DNA of 64,000 nt, taken from Ectobius pallidus. Taxonomy: Eukaryota > Arthropoda > Insecta > Blattodea > Ectobiidae. Shown here piece after piece: positions 26,852 through 45,318 of the stretch. The notes below the pieces were generated by a model that was given only the letters and a program-made list of their open reading frames with translations, was not told where the DNA came from and did no database searches. Position 1 is the first letter of the stretch; each line of letters starts with the position of its first letter. A program made the translations under genes and the position numbers. Location of the stretch: assembly GCA_964059195.1 (NCBI GenBank), contig CAXKWD010000006.1, positions 3,216,530-3,280,529 of the forward strand, given 5' to 3'.

Positions 26852-28149
26852 GAACCTGATGACATGTGCAAGATCATACCAGGTTCGGAAGGCTACAAGA
26901 GAGCTATAATGAAAGCCTTGGTAATGCGTTCCATACCAAAAGACATCGAAATGATTCTAAGCAAAATTCGTATTAGGGAGCCAGATGCAAGAGAAAAGCT
27001 CATATGATTAAATCATCCATAACACATACTCTCTCACAAGAAGAGAGAGGGCTTTTGGCTGAAAGAGTGGATTTTTCTCATGCAAAATATTCTCATGAGG
27101 AGGATGAAGTTATTAAGGGGAACTGGAAAAGATTTTCTCTGCCCATTGAAATCAGTTAAGAAGAGAAAAGCTTAGAATGAGGAATATGAAAAGGGAAGGA
27201 GAAAGAGATCATGCTCCAAGATATAATTTCAGGAAATGTAAGAGAGTTCAGTATAAAGTTGAAAACACTGAAGAAAGTACTGATAGTGACAGTGATGCAA
27301 GTGATTCAGAACCTAATGACATGTGCAAGATCATACCAGGTTCGGAAGGCTACAAGAGAGTTATAATAAAAGCCTCTGTTAAGCTTTCCATACCAAAAGA
27401 CATCAAAATGATTCTAAGCAAAATTTGAATTAGGGAGCCAGATGCAGTATGTCCTGCTCATATGATTGAATCATCCCTAACACATACTCTCTCACAAGAA
27501 GAGAGAGGGCTTTTGGCTGAAAGAGGAGTGGATTTTTCTCATGCAAAATATTCTCATGAGGAGGATGAAGTTATTAAGGGGAACTGGAATAGATTTTCTC
27601 TGCCCATTGAAATCAGTTAAGAAGAGAAAAGCTTAGAATGAGGAATATGAAAAGGGAAGGAGAAAGAGATCATGCTCCAAGATATAATTTCAGGAAATGT
27701 AAGAGAGTTCAGTATAAAGTTGAAAACACTGAAGAAAGTACTGATAGTGACAGTGATGCAAGTGATTCAGAACCTAATGACATGTGCAAGATCATACCAG
27801 GTTCGGAAGGCTACAAGAGAGTTATAATAAAAGCCCCTGTAATGCTTTCCATACCAAAAGACATCGAAATGATTCTAAGCAAAATTTGAATTAGGGAGCC
27901 AGATGCAGTATGTTGAAAACACTGAAAAAAGTACGGATAGTGACAGTGATGCAAGTGATTCAGAACCTGATGATATGTGCAAGATCATACCAGGTTCGGA
28001 AGGCTACAAGAGAGCTATAATGAAGCCTCGGTAAATCGTTCCATACCAAAAGACATCGAAATGATTCTAAGCAAAATTCGTATTAGGGAGCCAGATGCAA
28101 GAGAAAAGCCCATATGATTAAATCATCCATAACACATACTCTCTCACAG
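26852..28149 (+). repeat. 461-bp repeat array, U3
   Basis: Same as U1, including CGGTAAATCG in the last copy. Confidence 0.75.
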
Positions 28150-29896
<1,747 letters not shown>

Positions 29897-30208
29897 GATT
29901 TACTATAAATCCACACACGACAATAGTAACTCACAACTGTTTAATTGCAGGTGTGTCATTCCACATTTGTACAAAGATTAAGATAAAATATTTTCCAAGC
30001 AGCGAGAATTTCTCAGTCTGTCCAAAGCATTGAGCCGAGATATTTTTCCAACATTCTGCTGCGTTATGAGTATCTTGTAGACTGTGACCCGTGATCAACG
30101 CATTCCGATCACGTGATCACGTTTCTAGGGAGAAACAGTGGAGTGCCACCAAATTCGAACGGAATGTTTTATTCACAAAAACGAATTCCACAACCGCAAG
30201 CATGTGTT

Positions 30209-32693
30209 TCCCCAGTAGTTGATAAGTATTATAGTGTTAGGCTAGATAGTCTTAAGAATATAGATGAACTAAGAAACAGACTAAGTTGTATTAATTGGTA
30301 TGAAATATTTAGTAAAGAAATAGATGTAAATAAATCTTATAACTTATTCTTAAATATTTTAACTAGAGAGTTTAATGAATGCTGCCCTAGAATAATAAAA
30401 AAAAAGGAAAAATAATTCAAAATGCAAGTCAAGAGCACTAAAAAACTGGTATACTCCATATCTTAATATAATTAGAATTATGCTTCAAACGTGTCATGAT
30501 AAATGTAAACAAGACAGCAATTATAGAGACATATATAATAGACTAAACAGAATTTATAAAAATGAGATTAAACTGGCAAAGTGCAAGGCAAATGACAAAT
30601 TTATTCTAAATTCTAATAATAGTTGTAAGGCTGCTTGGACTGTAATAAAACATGAAATTAATAGTTCAAAATCGAACCATGAAGACATACCAATAGCTCC
30701 TAATACGCTCAATGCTCACTTTACTGATCTAAACCCAACAGAGGAAGAAAATCATATAACACATCAAAACAACGTAGATCCCATAACTCTATTGTCAAGT
30801 TCATTACAAAAAACAAATCTCAATTTTACATGGGACTTAATTAGCGATGAAAACGTTATAAAAAAGGCAATAAATAAGTTATCCAACTCAAAAGCAGAAG
30901 ACTTTTAACGCCTCTCAAATTTTGTCATTAAGTCTATTTCAAAAGAACTGCAGTTTCCCTTATACATTCTCACTAACAGAATATTAAATCAAGGAATCTT
31001 TCCTGACTGTTTAAAAATAACAGTGACCAGGCCAATTCATAAAAAAGGCGATAGACGAGATCCAAATAATTATCGTCCAATTTCCCTCATTCCGATACTG
31101 TCAAAGATAGTGGAAATTTGTTTACATACTCAACTATATTCCTTCTTTGAAAATAATAATTTGATCAGTGATGCACAATATGGATTTAGGTCCAAATTGT
31201 CAACAGTAAAAGCAGTCGAAGCCATTGTATCTGAAATCCATAATGGTTTTGAAAGTAAGATGTATTCTAGTGCAACCCTATTGGATCTGAGTAAAGCTTT
31301 TGATTCCATCTCACATGAAATATTAATCAAAAAGTTGGAGTTCTATGGAGTTGAAAGGAAGACACTTAATTTAATAATATCTTATCTAAATAATAGAGTG
31401 CAAATGGTAAAAGTTAATAATGATGCCTCAGGTTTCCTACCAATTAAAAAAGGTGTGCCCCAAGGTTCCATACTAGGGCCTTTCCTATTCACGGTTTATA
31501 TTAACGATCTACCAGCATATCTGCCTTGTAGGACAATATTATATGCAGATGATACTACTATTCTTAACACTCACAGATCCTTGGATGTTATAAAACAAAA
31601 AGATGCTTCTATGCTAGAAAAATCTGCTCTCTGGTTAGAGGCAAATCTGTTAAAACTGAACTCAAATAAAACCGAAAATATTATTTTTAACCTTAATGTT
31701 ATAAAAGAAGAAAATAAATATGTTAAACTACTTGGAATACACATGGACCAAAAACTGATCTGGACAAAGCATATAGAAACTCTATGCAAAAAGCTGGCTC
31801 GAGTTACTTTTTTGCTCAATAGACTCAGAGACAATGTCAGTGAAAACTTAATGCTATTTTCGTACTTTGCCTTCTTTCATTCCCATTTGATATATGGCAT
31901 ACTGCTGTGGGGAAATGCAACTAATACCACACTAGTATTTAAGTGGCAGAAAAGAGCACTTAGATGCATTTTGGGATTAAACCCAACAGAGTCATGTAGA
32001 GAGCATTTTGCTAACCTGAATATAATGACTGTGCCAGGACTATATATTTTTAATTGTCTAGTTTATGTAAAGGAAAACCTCTCAGCATTCTCCAATAGGA
32101 CATCTGTTCATTCACATGACACTAGAAACAGTTACATGATTGATCTTCCCTATTCCAGACTATCCAAAACACATAATAGTCATCTTTATTTAAGCTTTCA
32201 GTTATTTAATAAACTCCCTAAGAGTTCACACTTAGTGACATTGATCAAATTTAAAACTGTTCTAGAATCCTGGATTAAGGGTAAAGCATTTTATTCACTT
32301 AAAGAGTTTAACAACTGTGATATGTCCAATTTATTATTATGACTGGTATTATAACCTATAGAATAGCTCAATTTGTATCTGCATACCGTCTTAAATTCTC
32401 TTTTAAGATCTTTCACTATTGTATTACTCTGATGCAAATGTGTAGTGTTCCAATTAATGTATGTTATTTTTAAGTAGTGTGTGGACAGGTAATCAAAAGA
32501 ATTTTCTGTGATAAAGCAATCTATAGCAGGTGGTATGATGCTGTCCATTACAATTCCCTATGACTATTACAGACATAATTGTAAATAATTTTAAATATAT
32601 TGTAAATACTGTGATAAACAATGACGAAGCCAATTGTACCAGGTATTAAACGGCAAATAAAGATTATCTTATCTTATCTTATCTTATCTTATC
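30209..32693 (+). mobile_element. LINE-A copy in U4
   Basis: Same site and shared lesions as U1. Confidence 0.85.
31023..32342 (+). pseudogene. LINE-A RT ORF, U4
   Basis: 439 codons, Gly at residue 137, RT motifs intact, indistinguishable by eye from U2. Confidence 0.85.
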
Positions 32694-32883
32694 ACTCTTG
32701 GAACACTCACGCGATTTTCTCTAGTAGTAGTAGTATTCCTTCGAGTCGCTTGCGATTCCTGGAAATCCACACGGATTTTCTAGCAAGATTGAGGGTTCAC
32801 TATCCGTAGAAAATATTTGTTCTTGCTCTATTTTCCACTGCTTTATGAACTTCACAGCTCCACCCCCTTCTGTCATTTTTTTT

Positions 32884-33689
32884 TATTGACCCTAGTAATA
32901 CACTGGATGAAACTAAAATAGGAGTAAGAATTGGAGGAAGAATCATAAATAACATCAGATATGCAGATGACACTACCCTACTTGCAGAGAGCAAGAAAGA
33001 CTTGGAAGATCTTATAAATAGAGTAAAACAGAAAGTGATAAAGCTGGTCTAAAACTAAATGTTAAAAAACTAAAATAATGACATCAGAGAATATTTCGAT
33101 AAATATCGGCGGCGAAGTACTAACAACAGTAGACAAAATTAATTTCTTAGGCACAACATTAAAGATGACTGTAGTAACACAGAAGAAATAAGGAGAAGGA
33201 TAATTCTTGGAAAGATAGCAATGAAGAGATTAAATAAGATTATAAATGACTCAGATATTTCAACTAAACAAAAATAAGAATAATACAGTCTACAGTGTTT
33301 CCTGTGGTATTATATGGTAGTGAAATTTGGACATTAAGGAAAGCAGAGAGGAAAAAATTAGATGGTTTGAGATATGGGTATGGAGGAAACTATTAAAGAT
33401 AACATGGACTGAAAGGACTAATACATCAATCTTAGACGTTATAACACCAGATTTGCCACTGGAAGCATTAACTGTGAGAGGAAAACTAATGTATTTTGGA
33501 CATATCATGAGAAATACACAATCATTAGAGAAGGACACGGAGGAAAGAATACACGGAGACGCCGTGCTTGCGGTTTTGTATGGGAAACAGATGAAGCCAA
33601 TGACCACGCCCCCTTAAGGGACCAAAAAGGAGGCTTGCTATATACAATAGCACACAAATACTCCGAAGTTTCACGGGTTATAACAACGT
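32884..33689 (+). pseudogene. RTE-like RT fragment, U4
   Basis: As in U2, including the extra T upstream and the GTG to GTT change near 33575. Confidence 0.75.
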
Positions 33690-34330
33690 AACGGTAGGGA
33701 AAATATGTAATATCCCAATTTCATATATTAACTACATACTCTGACATCATAATAATCCCGGTAGTAAGCATTAACCTATCTCAGAAGAGCCAAAAATGTA
33801 ACTTTCAAATGAGCAACTTTACATGTGCGAGTCATTGACATTAGCAGCCTAGTGTAAAATACAAGTAAATTATGCTTAGCAATTATACCCATATTCATTC
33901 ATCCCAAAAATTGATTATTTTCAGTACCTAAATTTTACAAAATTATTAATTTTTAAGGTAAGTTCCTAGCATAGAATTTAAGTATTTTTGTTTACCTTAA
34001 ATTTAATTTCTTCAATATTGTTCAATATGTACTTGTCAAAATTCAAAATTCAAAAACTATAATGAAAGATGTAATATAAATAACTTCAATAGAATTTATT
34101 GGTCTTGTGGAGGGTGGAAAAAGGTACAATTTCTCGCCTGTTCGTAGACTTCTGCGCACGTTTTGGCCTCCATAAAGAATTAATATGAAACATCTCCATT
34201 ATTGCCATTAGAGAATCAATAATTTATTGCTGTGTTGAAAATTAATCTATATGCACCTTAGAAGAGCAATATCCTGCGTTTTTGTTGTTGGGTTTCGTAA
34301 GCTTAATATTGTAATTCAATATTTCATCAA

Positions 34331-34465
34331 TGTTAACTGTATTTTCTTTTTGTATTGATTTTATATGTAAATGTCTATTATTGTAAAATTAATTGTAAAA
34401 ATTTTGACGTGTCCTATAACATGTACATGTTCGACGGACTAAATAAAATTCTATTCTATTCTATT
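34331..34465 (+). mobile_element. LINE 3' end with (TTCTA)n tail, U4
   Basis: Same sequence and tail as 4602-4736. Confidence 0.5.
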
Positions 34466-34529
34466 TGTTATGTTCCCTTGTTAGGTTCCTGTATGTATCT
34501 TCTATACATTTATTTCCATGTTTATTATA

Positions 34530-35346
34530 CAGGGTGTCTTCTATTGACGTTTAAAACTCTCTGTAGTGACGTAGATGACATTGAAACAAGTGATTTGATA
34601 TAGGACACATAGGGTCGCAAATGTCGGGAAATGCCTTAAAAATGAAGGACAAATGTGAAACATATGACGTCACGAGTGACGACACACCTCTAGCTGCCGG
34701 GCTCGTTGACTCCGACGCACACCTAAGCATTCAAAGCAATTGTCGAATGTCACATCACTGTAGCACTGTGTCTGCGTGTGCGACTCGAGTGCGAAGCGTT
34801 GAAGGTTCCCCTGGGTCTGTCAACTAGCTTTTTTTGTTTTTGCTTTTTTTTTTTTTTTGTCAGCAACCCTTTTTCTTCGCTCACATGTCAGCAAACATTC
34901 TTTTTCTGTTATGTACAATTAGACCACAATTACATACAGTACTGTCAAGCAGATGTATGCAAAGCTGAGCAATTACTTCTTTTCTCTCGTATTTTATTTG
35001 ATTAAATTTGAAGATTGAAGAGAAAAATAAAACAAAGAAAACGTGCGTTTTGTAACACATAAATGTATTTTTACTATACTCAGTCTGTTAACACAGATCT
35101 GCCACAAAAAAAAGAATGTTTTGTTTTACATCAACATTAGACCACAATAATTATGTACAGGAGAGTACTGTTAAGTAGGTGTATGCAAAGTTCAGGAATA
35201 CCGTATTTTTTGTGTCTTGTACAGTACTGTGTTTTATTTTGTTTTTGAAGAATCAACACACATAATACAGTATCGGTACCGCGCGTTTTTTAACACACAC
35301 AGTTAGTTTTATCGTTCTCAGTCTGTTAACAAAGATGTGCCATAGA

Positions 35347-35392
<46 letters not shown>

Positions 35393-36305
35393 CAACATTT
35401 ATGTGCTATTCGTTTGTTGTTAGACCACACTACAGTACAGTAAAGCACAGTACTGTTAAGGAAATGTACAGTTTGCAAAGTTCATGAATAAGTTTTTTCT
35501 CTCGTATTTAAATCTCCTCGATGTTTTCTTAACGATTGGGATTCGTTAAATTTGAAGAAACGAAAGAACACGAAAAGAAAAGTTTCAAGCGTTTTGTAAT
35601 ACACAAGGTATTTTTAGTGTATTTATCTGTTAATGAAGATTTGCCAAAAAAATTGTTTTTCTTCTTCTTCGCTCATGTGTCAGCAAACTGTTTGTTTGCA
35701 TTACGTAGAACACTTCGTCTTACGAATGTGATCGTAAGCGCAGATCTGTGTTAACAGACTGAGTACAATAAAAGTACATTTTTGTGTTACAAAACGAAAG
35801 TTTTCGTTGTTTTATTTTTCTCTTGTTTCTTCAAATTTCATCAAATAAAATACGAGAGAAAAGAAGTAACTGCTCAGCATTGCGTATATCTGCTTGATAG
35901 TACTGTACGTAATTGTGGTCTAATGGTACATAACAAAAAAAGAATGTTTGCTGACATGTGAGCGAAGAAAAAGGGTTGCTGACAAAAAAAAGCAAAAACA
36001 AAAAAAGCTAGTTGACAGACCCAGGGGAACCTTCTACCCTACGCACTCGAGTCGCACACGCAGACACAGTGCTACAGTGATGTGACATTCGACAATTGCT
36101 TTGAATGCTTAGGTGTGCGTCAGAGTCAACGAGCCCGGCAGCTAGTGGTGTGTCGTCACTCGTGACGTCATATGTTTCACATTTGTCCTTCATTTTTAAT
36201 GCATTTCCCGACATTTGCGACCCTATGTGTCCTATATCAAATCACTTGTTTCAATGCCATCTACGTCACTACGGAGAGTTTTAAACGTTAATAGAAGACA
36301 CCCTG
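34530..36305. mobile_element. Foldback/TIR element, U4 (1776 bp)
   Basis: Same length as U2 and the same GA tract length, poly-T block and CGCGCG variant. Confidence 0.8.
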
Positions 36306-36756
36306 TATACAATGTGTTATTGTATACCAGGAATAATCTACCAAGTCAACAACTTAGACAGGACGTACATTCACACAACACAAGAAATAGAAACTTTATT
36401 GATGTACCTTTTTACAGGCTATCTAAGTCACTCAAAAGTTATCATGTAGTGGGAATGAAATGTTATAATATGCTATCAATAAGTGTGCTTAATTACCCAG
36501 TTGACAAGTTTAAACATAAGCTATATGACTGGTTAGTTGGTCATCCATTTTATTCCCTAGACGAGTTCTTTGAATTTAGTACTAAATCAATTATCTTTTG
36601 ATATTTTAATTCTTGGTTGTTTGTAAATTATTTTGTTTATAGTACTATTATGTATATATATGTAGGCATGTATTTTAAATGTAAAACTGACTTTGTCTAT
36701 TGCCTCTTTGTAAGCTTAATGACAATAGAATATTATTATTATTATTATTATTATTA
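36306..36756 (+). mobile_element. LINE-B 3' fragment, U4
   Basis: As in U2, with the shorter ATT tail. Confidence 0.75.
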
Positions 36757-38054
36757 GAACCTGATGACATGTGCAAGATCATACCAGGTTCGGAAGGCTA
36801 CAAGAGAGCTATAATGAAAGCCTTGGTAATGCGTTCCATACCAAAAGACATCGAAATGATTCTAAGCAAAATTCGTATTAGGGAGCCAGATGCAAGAGAA
36901 AAGCTCATATGATTAAATCATCCATAACACATACTCTCTCACAAGAAGAGAGAGGGCTTTTGGCTGAAAGAGTGGATTTTTCTCATGCAAAATATTCTCA
37001 TGAGGAGGATGAAGTTATTAAGGGGAACTGGAAAAGATTTTCTCTGCCCATTGAAATCAGTTAAGAAGAGAAAAGCTTAGAATGAGGAATATGAAAAGGG
37101 AAGGAGAAAGAGATCATGCTCCAAGATATAATTTCAGGAAATGTAAGAGAGTTCAGTATAAAGTTGAAAACACTGAAGAAAGTACTGATAGTGACAGTGA
37201 TGCAAGTGATTCAGAACCTAATGACATGTGCAAGATCATACCAGGTTCGGAAGGCTACAAGAGAGTTATAATAAAAGCCTCTGTTAAGCTTTCCATACCA
37301 AAAGACATCAAAATGATTCTAAGCAAAATTTGAATTAGGGAGCCAGATGCAGTATGTCCTGCTCATATGATTGAATCATCCCTAACACATACTCTCTCAC
37401 AAGAAGAGAGAGGGCTTTTGGCTGAAAGAGGAGTGGATTTTTCTCATGCAAAATATTCTCATGAGGAGGATGAAGTTATTAAGGGGAACTGGAATAGATT
37501 TTCTCTGCCCATTGAAATCAGTTAAGAAGAGAAAAGCTTAGAATGAGGAATATGAAAAGGGAAGGAGAAAGAGATCATGCTCCAAGATATAATTTCAGGA
37601 AATGTAAGAGAGTTCAGTATAAAGTTGAAAACACTGAAGAAAGTACTGATAGTGACAGTGATGCAAGTGATTCAGAACCTAATGACATGTGCAAGATCAT
37701 ACCAGGTTCGGAAGGCTACAAGAGAGTTATAATAAAAGCCCCTGTAATGCTTTCCATACCAAAAGACATCGAAATGATTCTAAGCAAAATTTGAATTAGG
37801 GAGCCAGATGCAGTATGTTGAAAACACTGAAAAAAGTACGGATAGTGACAGTGATGCAAGTGATTCAGAACCTGATGATATGTGCAAGATCATACCAGGT
37901 TCGGAAGGCTACAAGAGAGCTATAATGAAGCCTCGGTAATGCGTTCCATACCAAAAGACATCGAAATGATTCTAAGCAAAATTCGTATTAGGGAGCCAGA
38001 TGCAAGAGAAAAGCCCATATGATTAAATCATCCATAACACATACTCTCTCACAG
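36757..38054 (+). repeat. 461-bp repeat array, U4
   Basis: As in U2. Confidence 0.75.
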
Positions 38055-39795
<1,741 letters not shown>

Positions 39796-40107
39796 GATTT
39801 ACTATAAATCCACACACGACAATAGTAACTCACAACTGTTTAATTGCAGGTGTGTCATTCCACATTTGTACAAAGATTAAGATAAAATATTTTCCAAGCA
39901 GCGAGAATTTCTCAGTCTGTCCAAAGCATTGAGCCGAGATATTTTTCCAACATTCTGCTGCGTTATGAGTATCTTGTAGACTGTGACCCGTGATCAACGC
40001 ATTCCGATCACGTGATCACGTTTCTAGGGAGAAACAGTGGAGTGCCACCAAATTCGAACGGAATGTTTTATTCACAAAAACGAATTCCACAACCGCAAGC
40101 ATGTGTT

Positions 40108-42592
40108 TCCCCAGTAGTTGATAAGTATTATAGTGTTAGGCTAGATAGTCTTAAGAATATAGATGAACTAAGAAACAGACTAAGTTGTATTAATTGGTAT
40201 GAAATATTTAGTAAAGAAATAGATGTAAATAAATCTTATAACTTATTCTTAAATATTTTAACTAGAGAGTTTAATGAATGCTGCCCTAGAATAATAAAAA
40301 AAAAGGAAAAATAATTCAAAATGCAAGTCAAGAGCACTAAAAAACTGGTATACTCCATATCTTAATATAATTAGAATTATGCTTCAAACGTGTCATGATA
40401 AATGTAAACAAGACAGCAATTATAGAGACATATATAATAGACTAAACAGAATTTATAAAAATGAGATTAAACTGGCAAAGTGCAAGGCAAATGACAAATT
40501 TATTCTAAATTCTAATAATAGTTGTAAGGCTGCTTGGACTGTAATAAAACATGAAATTAATAGTTCAAAATCGAACCATGAAGACATACCAATAGCTCCT
40601 AATACGCTCAATGCTCACTTTACTGATCTAAACCCAACAGAGGAAGAAAATCATATAACACATCAAAACAACGTAGATCCCATAACTCTATTGTCAAGTT
40701 CATTACAAAAAACAAATCTCAATTTTACATGGGACTTAATTAGCGATGAAAACGTTATAAAAAAGGCAATAAATAAGTTATCCAACTCAAAAGCAGAAGA
40801 CTTTTAACGCCTCTCAAATTTTGTCATTAAGTCTATTTCAAAAGAACTGCAGTTTCCCTTATACATTCTCACTAACAGAATATTAAATCAAGGAATCTTT
40901 CCTGACTGTTTAAAAATAACAGTGACCAGGCCAATTCATAAAAAAGGCGATAGACGAGATCCAAATAATTATCGTCCAATTTCCCTCATTCCGATACTGT
41001 CAAAGATAGTGGAAATTTGTTTACATACTCAACTATATTCCTTCTTTGAAAATAATAATTTGATCAGTGATGCACAATATGGATTTAGGTCCAAATTGTC
41101 AACAGTAAAAGCAGTCGAAGCCATTGTATCTGAAATCCATAATGGTTTTGAAAGTAAGATGTATTCTAGTGCAACCCTATTGGATCTGAGTAAAGCTTTT
41201 GATTCCATCTCACATGAAATATTAATCAAAAAGTTGGAGTTCTATGGAGTTGAAAGGAAGACACTTAATTTAATAATATCTTATCTAAATAATAGAGTGC
41301 AAATGGTAAAAGTTAATAATGATGCCTCAGATTTCCTACCAATTAAAAAAGGTGTGCCCCAAGGTTCCATACTAGGGCCTTTCCTATTCACGGTTTATAT
41401 TAACGATCTACCAGCATATCTGCCTTGTAGGACAATATTATATGCAGATGATACTACTATTCTTAACACTCACAGATCCTTGGATGTTATAAAACAAAAA
41501 GATGCTTCTATGCTAGAAAAATCTGCTCTCTGGTTAGAGGCAAATCTGTTAAAACTGAACTCAAATAAAACCGAAAATATTATTTTTAACCTTAATGTTA
41601 TAAAAGAAGAAAATAAATATGTTAAACTACTTGGAATACACATGGACCAAAAACTGATCTGGACAAAGCATATAGAAACTCTATGCAAAAAGCTGGCTCG
41701 AGTTACTTTTTTGCTCAATAGACTCAGAGACAATGTCAGTGAAAACTTAATGCTATTTTCGTACTTTGCCTTCTTTCATTCCCATTTGATATATGGCATA
41801 CTGCTGTGGGGAAATGCAACTAATACCACACTAGTATTTAAGTGGCAGAAAAGAGCACTTAGATGCATTTTGGGATTAAACCCAACAGAGTCATGTAGAG
41901 AGCATTTTGCTAACCTGAATATAATGACTGTGCCAGGACTATATATTTTTAATTGTCTAGTTTATGTAAAGGAAAACCTCTCAGCATTCTCCAATAGGAC
42001 ATCTGTTCATTCACATGACACTAGAAACAGTTACATGATTGATCTTCCCTATTCCAGACTATCCAAAACACATAATAGTCATCTTTATTTAAGCTTTCAG
42101 TTATTTAATAAACTCCCTAAGAGTTCACACTTAGTGACATTGATCAAATTTAAAACTGTTCTAGAATCCTGGATTAAGGGTAAAGCATTTTATTCACTTA
42201 AAGAGTTTAACAACTGTGATATGTCCAATTTATTATTACGACTGGTATTATAACCTATAGAATAGCTCAATTTGTATCTGCATACCGTCTTAAATTCTCT
42301 TTTAAGATCTTTCACTATTGTATTACTCTGATGCAAATGTGTAGTGTTCCAATTAATGTATGTTATTTTTAAGTAGTGTGTGGACAGGTAATCAAAAGAA
42401 TTTTCTGTGATAAAGCAATCTATAGCAGGTGGTATGATGCTGTCCATTACAATTCCCTATGACTATTACAGACATAATTGTAAATAATTTTAAATATATT
42501 GTAAATACTGTGATAAACAATGACGAAGCCAATTGTACCAGGTATTAAACGGCAAATAAAGATTATCTTATCTTATCTTATCTTATCTTATC
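40108..42592 (+). mobile_element. LINE-A copy in U5
   Basis: Same site and shared lesions as U1; mosaic of U1-like (Asp137) and U3-like (stop-loss) variants. Confidence 0.85.
40922..42253 (+). pseudogene. LINE-A RT ORF, U5, stop-loss extension
   Basis: 443 codons with the RLVL extension shared with U3, but Asp at residue 137 as in U1 and U6. RT motifs intact. Confidence 0.85.
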
Positions 42593-42781
42593 ACTCTTGG
42601 AACACTCACGCGATTTTCTCTAGTAGTAGTAGTATTCCTTCGAGTCGCTTGCGATTCCTGGAAATCCACACGGATTTTCTAGCAAGATTGAGGGTTCACT
42701 ATCCGTAGAAAATATTTGTTCTTGCTCTATTTTCCACTGCTTTATGAACTTCACAGCTCCACCCCCTTCTGTCATTTTTTT

Positions 42782-43587
42782 TATTGACCCTAGTAATACA
42801 CTGGATGAAACTAAAATAGGAGTAAGAATTGGAGGAAGAATCATAAATAACATCAGATATGCAGATGACACTACCCTACTTGCAGAGAGCAAGAAAGACT
42901 TGGAAGATCTTATAAATAGAGTAAAACAGAAAGTGATAAAGCTGGTCTAAAACTAAATGTTAAAAAACTAAAATAATGACATCAGAGAATATTTCGATAA
43001 ATATCGGCGGCGAAGTACTAACAACAGTAGACAAAATTAATTTCTTAGGCACAACATTAAAGATGACTGTAGTAACACAGAAGAAATAAGGAGAAGGATA
43101 ATTCTTGGAAAGATAGCAATGAAGAGATTAAATAAGATTATAAATGACTCAGATATTTCAACTAAACAAAAATAAGAATAATACAGTCTACAGTGTTTCC
43201 TGTGGTATTATATGGTAGTGAAATTTGGACATTAAGGAAAGCAGAGAGGAAAAAATTAGATGGTTTGAGATATGGGTATGGAGGAAACTATTAAAGATAA
43301 CATGGACTGAAAGGACTAATACATCAATCTTAGACGTTATAACACCAGATTTGCCACTGGAAGCATTAACTGTGAGAGGAAAACTAATGTATTTTGGACA
43401 TATCATGAGAAATACACAATCATTAGAGAAGGACACGGAGGAAAGAATACACGGAGACGCCGTGCTTGCGGTGTTGTATGGGAAACAGATGAAGCCAATG
43501 ACCACGCCCCCTTAAGGGACCAAAAAGGAGGCTTGCTATATACAATAGCACACAAATACTCCGAAGTTTCACGGGTTATAACAACGT
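42782..43587 (+). pseudogene. RTE-like RT fragment, U5
   Basis: As in U1; lacks the private stop of U3. Confidence 0.75.
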
Positions 43588-44228
43588 AACGGTAGGGAAA
43601 ATATGTAATATCCCAATTTCATATATTAACTACATACTCTGACATCATAATAATCCCGGTAGTAAGCATTAACCTATCTCAGAAGAGCCAAAAATGTAAC
43701 TTTCAAATGAGCAACTTTACATGTGCGAGTCATTGACATTAGCAGCCTAGTGTAAAATACAAGTAAATTATGCTTAGCAATTATACCCATATTCATTCAT
43801 CCCAAAAATTGATTATTTTCAGTACCTAAATTTTACAAAATTATTAATTTTTAAGGTAAGTTCCTAGCATAGAATTTAAGTATTTTTGTTTACCTTAAAT
43901 TTAATTTCTTCAATATTGTTCAATATGTACTTGTCAAAATTCAAAATTCAAAAACTATAATGAAAGATGTAATATAAATAACTTCAATAGAATTTATTGG
44001 TCTTGTGGAGGGTGGAAAAAGGTACAATTTCTCGCCTGTTCGTAGACTTCTGCGCACGTTTTGGCCTCCATAAAGAATTAATATGAAACATCTCCATTAT
44101 TGCCATTAGAGAATCAATAATTTATTGCTGTGTTGAAAATTAATCTATATGCACCTTAGAAGAGCAATATCCTGCGTTTTTGTTGTTGGGTTTCGTAAGC
44201 TTAATATTGTAATTCAATATTTCATCAA

Positions 44229-44363
44229 TGTTAACTGTATTTTCTTTTTGTATTGATTTTATATGTAAATGTCTATTATTGTAAAATTAATTGTAAAAAT
44301 TTTGACGTGTCCTATAACATGTACATGTTCGACGGACTAAATAAAATTCTATTCTATTCTATT
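44229..44363 (+). mobile_element. LINE 3' end with (TTCTA)n tail, U5
   Basis: Same sequence and tail as 4602-4736. Confidence 0.5.
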
Positions 44364-44427
44364 TGTTATGTTCCCTTGTTAGGTTCCTGTATGTATCTTC
44401 TATACATTTATTTCCATGTTTATTATA

Positions 44428-45245
44428 CAGGGTGTCTTCTATTGACGTTTAAAACTCTCTGTAGTGACGTAAGATGACATTGAAACAAGTGATTTGATAT
44501 AGGACACATAGGGTCGCAAATGTCGGGAAATGCCTTAAAAATGAAGGACAAATGTGAAACATATGACGTCACGAGTGACGACACACCTCTAGCTGCCGGG
44601 CTCGTTGACTCCGACGCACACCTAAGCATTCAAAGCAATTGTCGAATGTCACATCACTGTAGCACTGTGTCTGCGTGTGCGACTCGAGTGCGAAGCGTTG
44701 AAGGTTCCCCTGGGTCTGTCAACTAGCTTTTTTTTTTTTGTTTTTTTTTTTTTTTTGTCAGCAACCCTTTTTCTTCGCTCACATGTCAGCAAACATTCTT
44801 TTTCTGTTATGTACAATTAGACCACAATTACATACAGTACTGTCAAGCAGATGTATGCAAAGCTGAGCAATTACTTCTTTTCTCTCGTATTTTATTTGAT
44901 TAAATTTGAAGATTGAAGAGAAAAATAAAACAAAGAAAACGTGCGTTTTGTAACACATAAATGTATTTTTACTATACTCAGTCTGTTAACACAGATCTGC
45001 CACAAAAAAATGAATGTTTTGTTTTACATCAACATTAGACCACAATAATTATGTACAGGAGAGTACTGTTAAGTAGGTGTATGCAAAGTTCAGGAATACC
45101 GTATTTTTTGTGTCTTGTACAGTACTGTGTTTTATTTTGTTTTTGAAGAATCAACACACATAATACAGTATCGGTACCGCGTGTTTTTTAACACACAAAG
45201 TTAGTTTTATCGTTCTCAGTCTGTTAACAAAGATGTGCCATAGAA

Positions 45246-45318
<73 letters not shown>

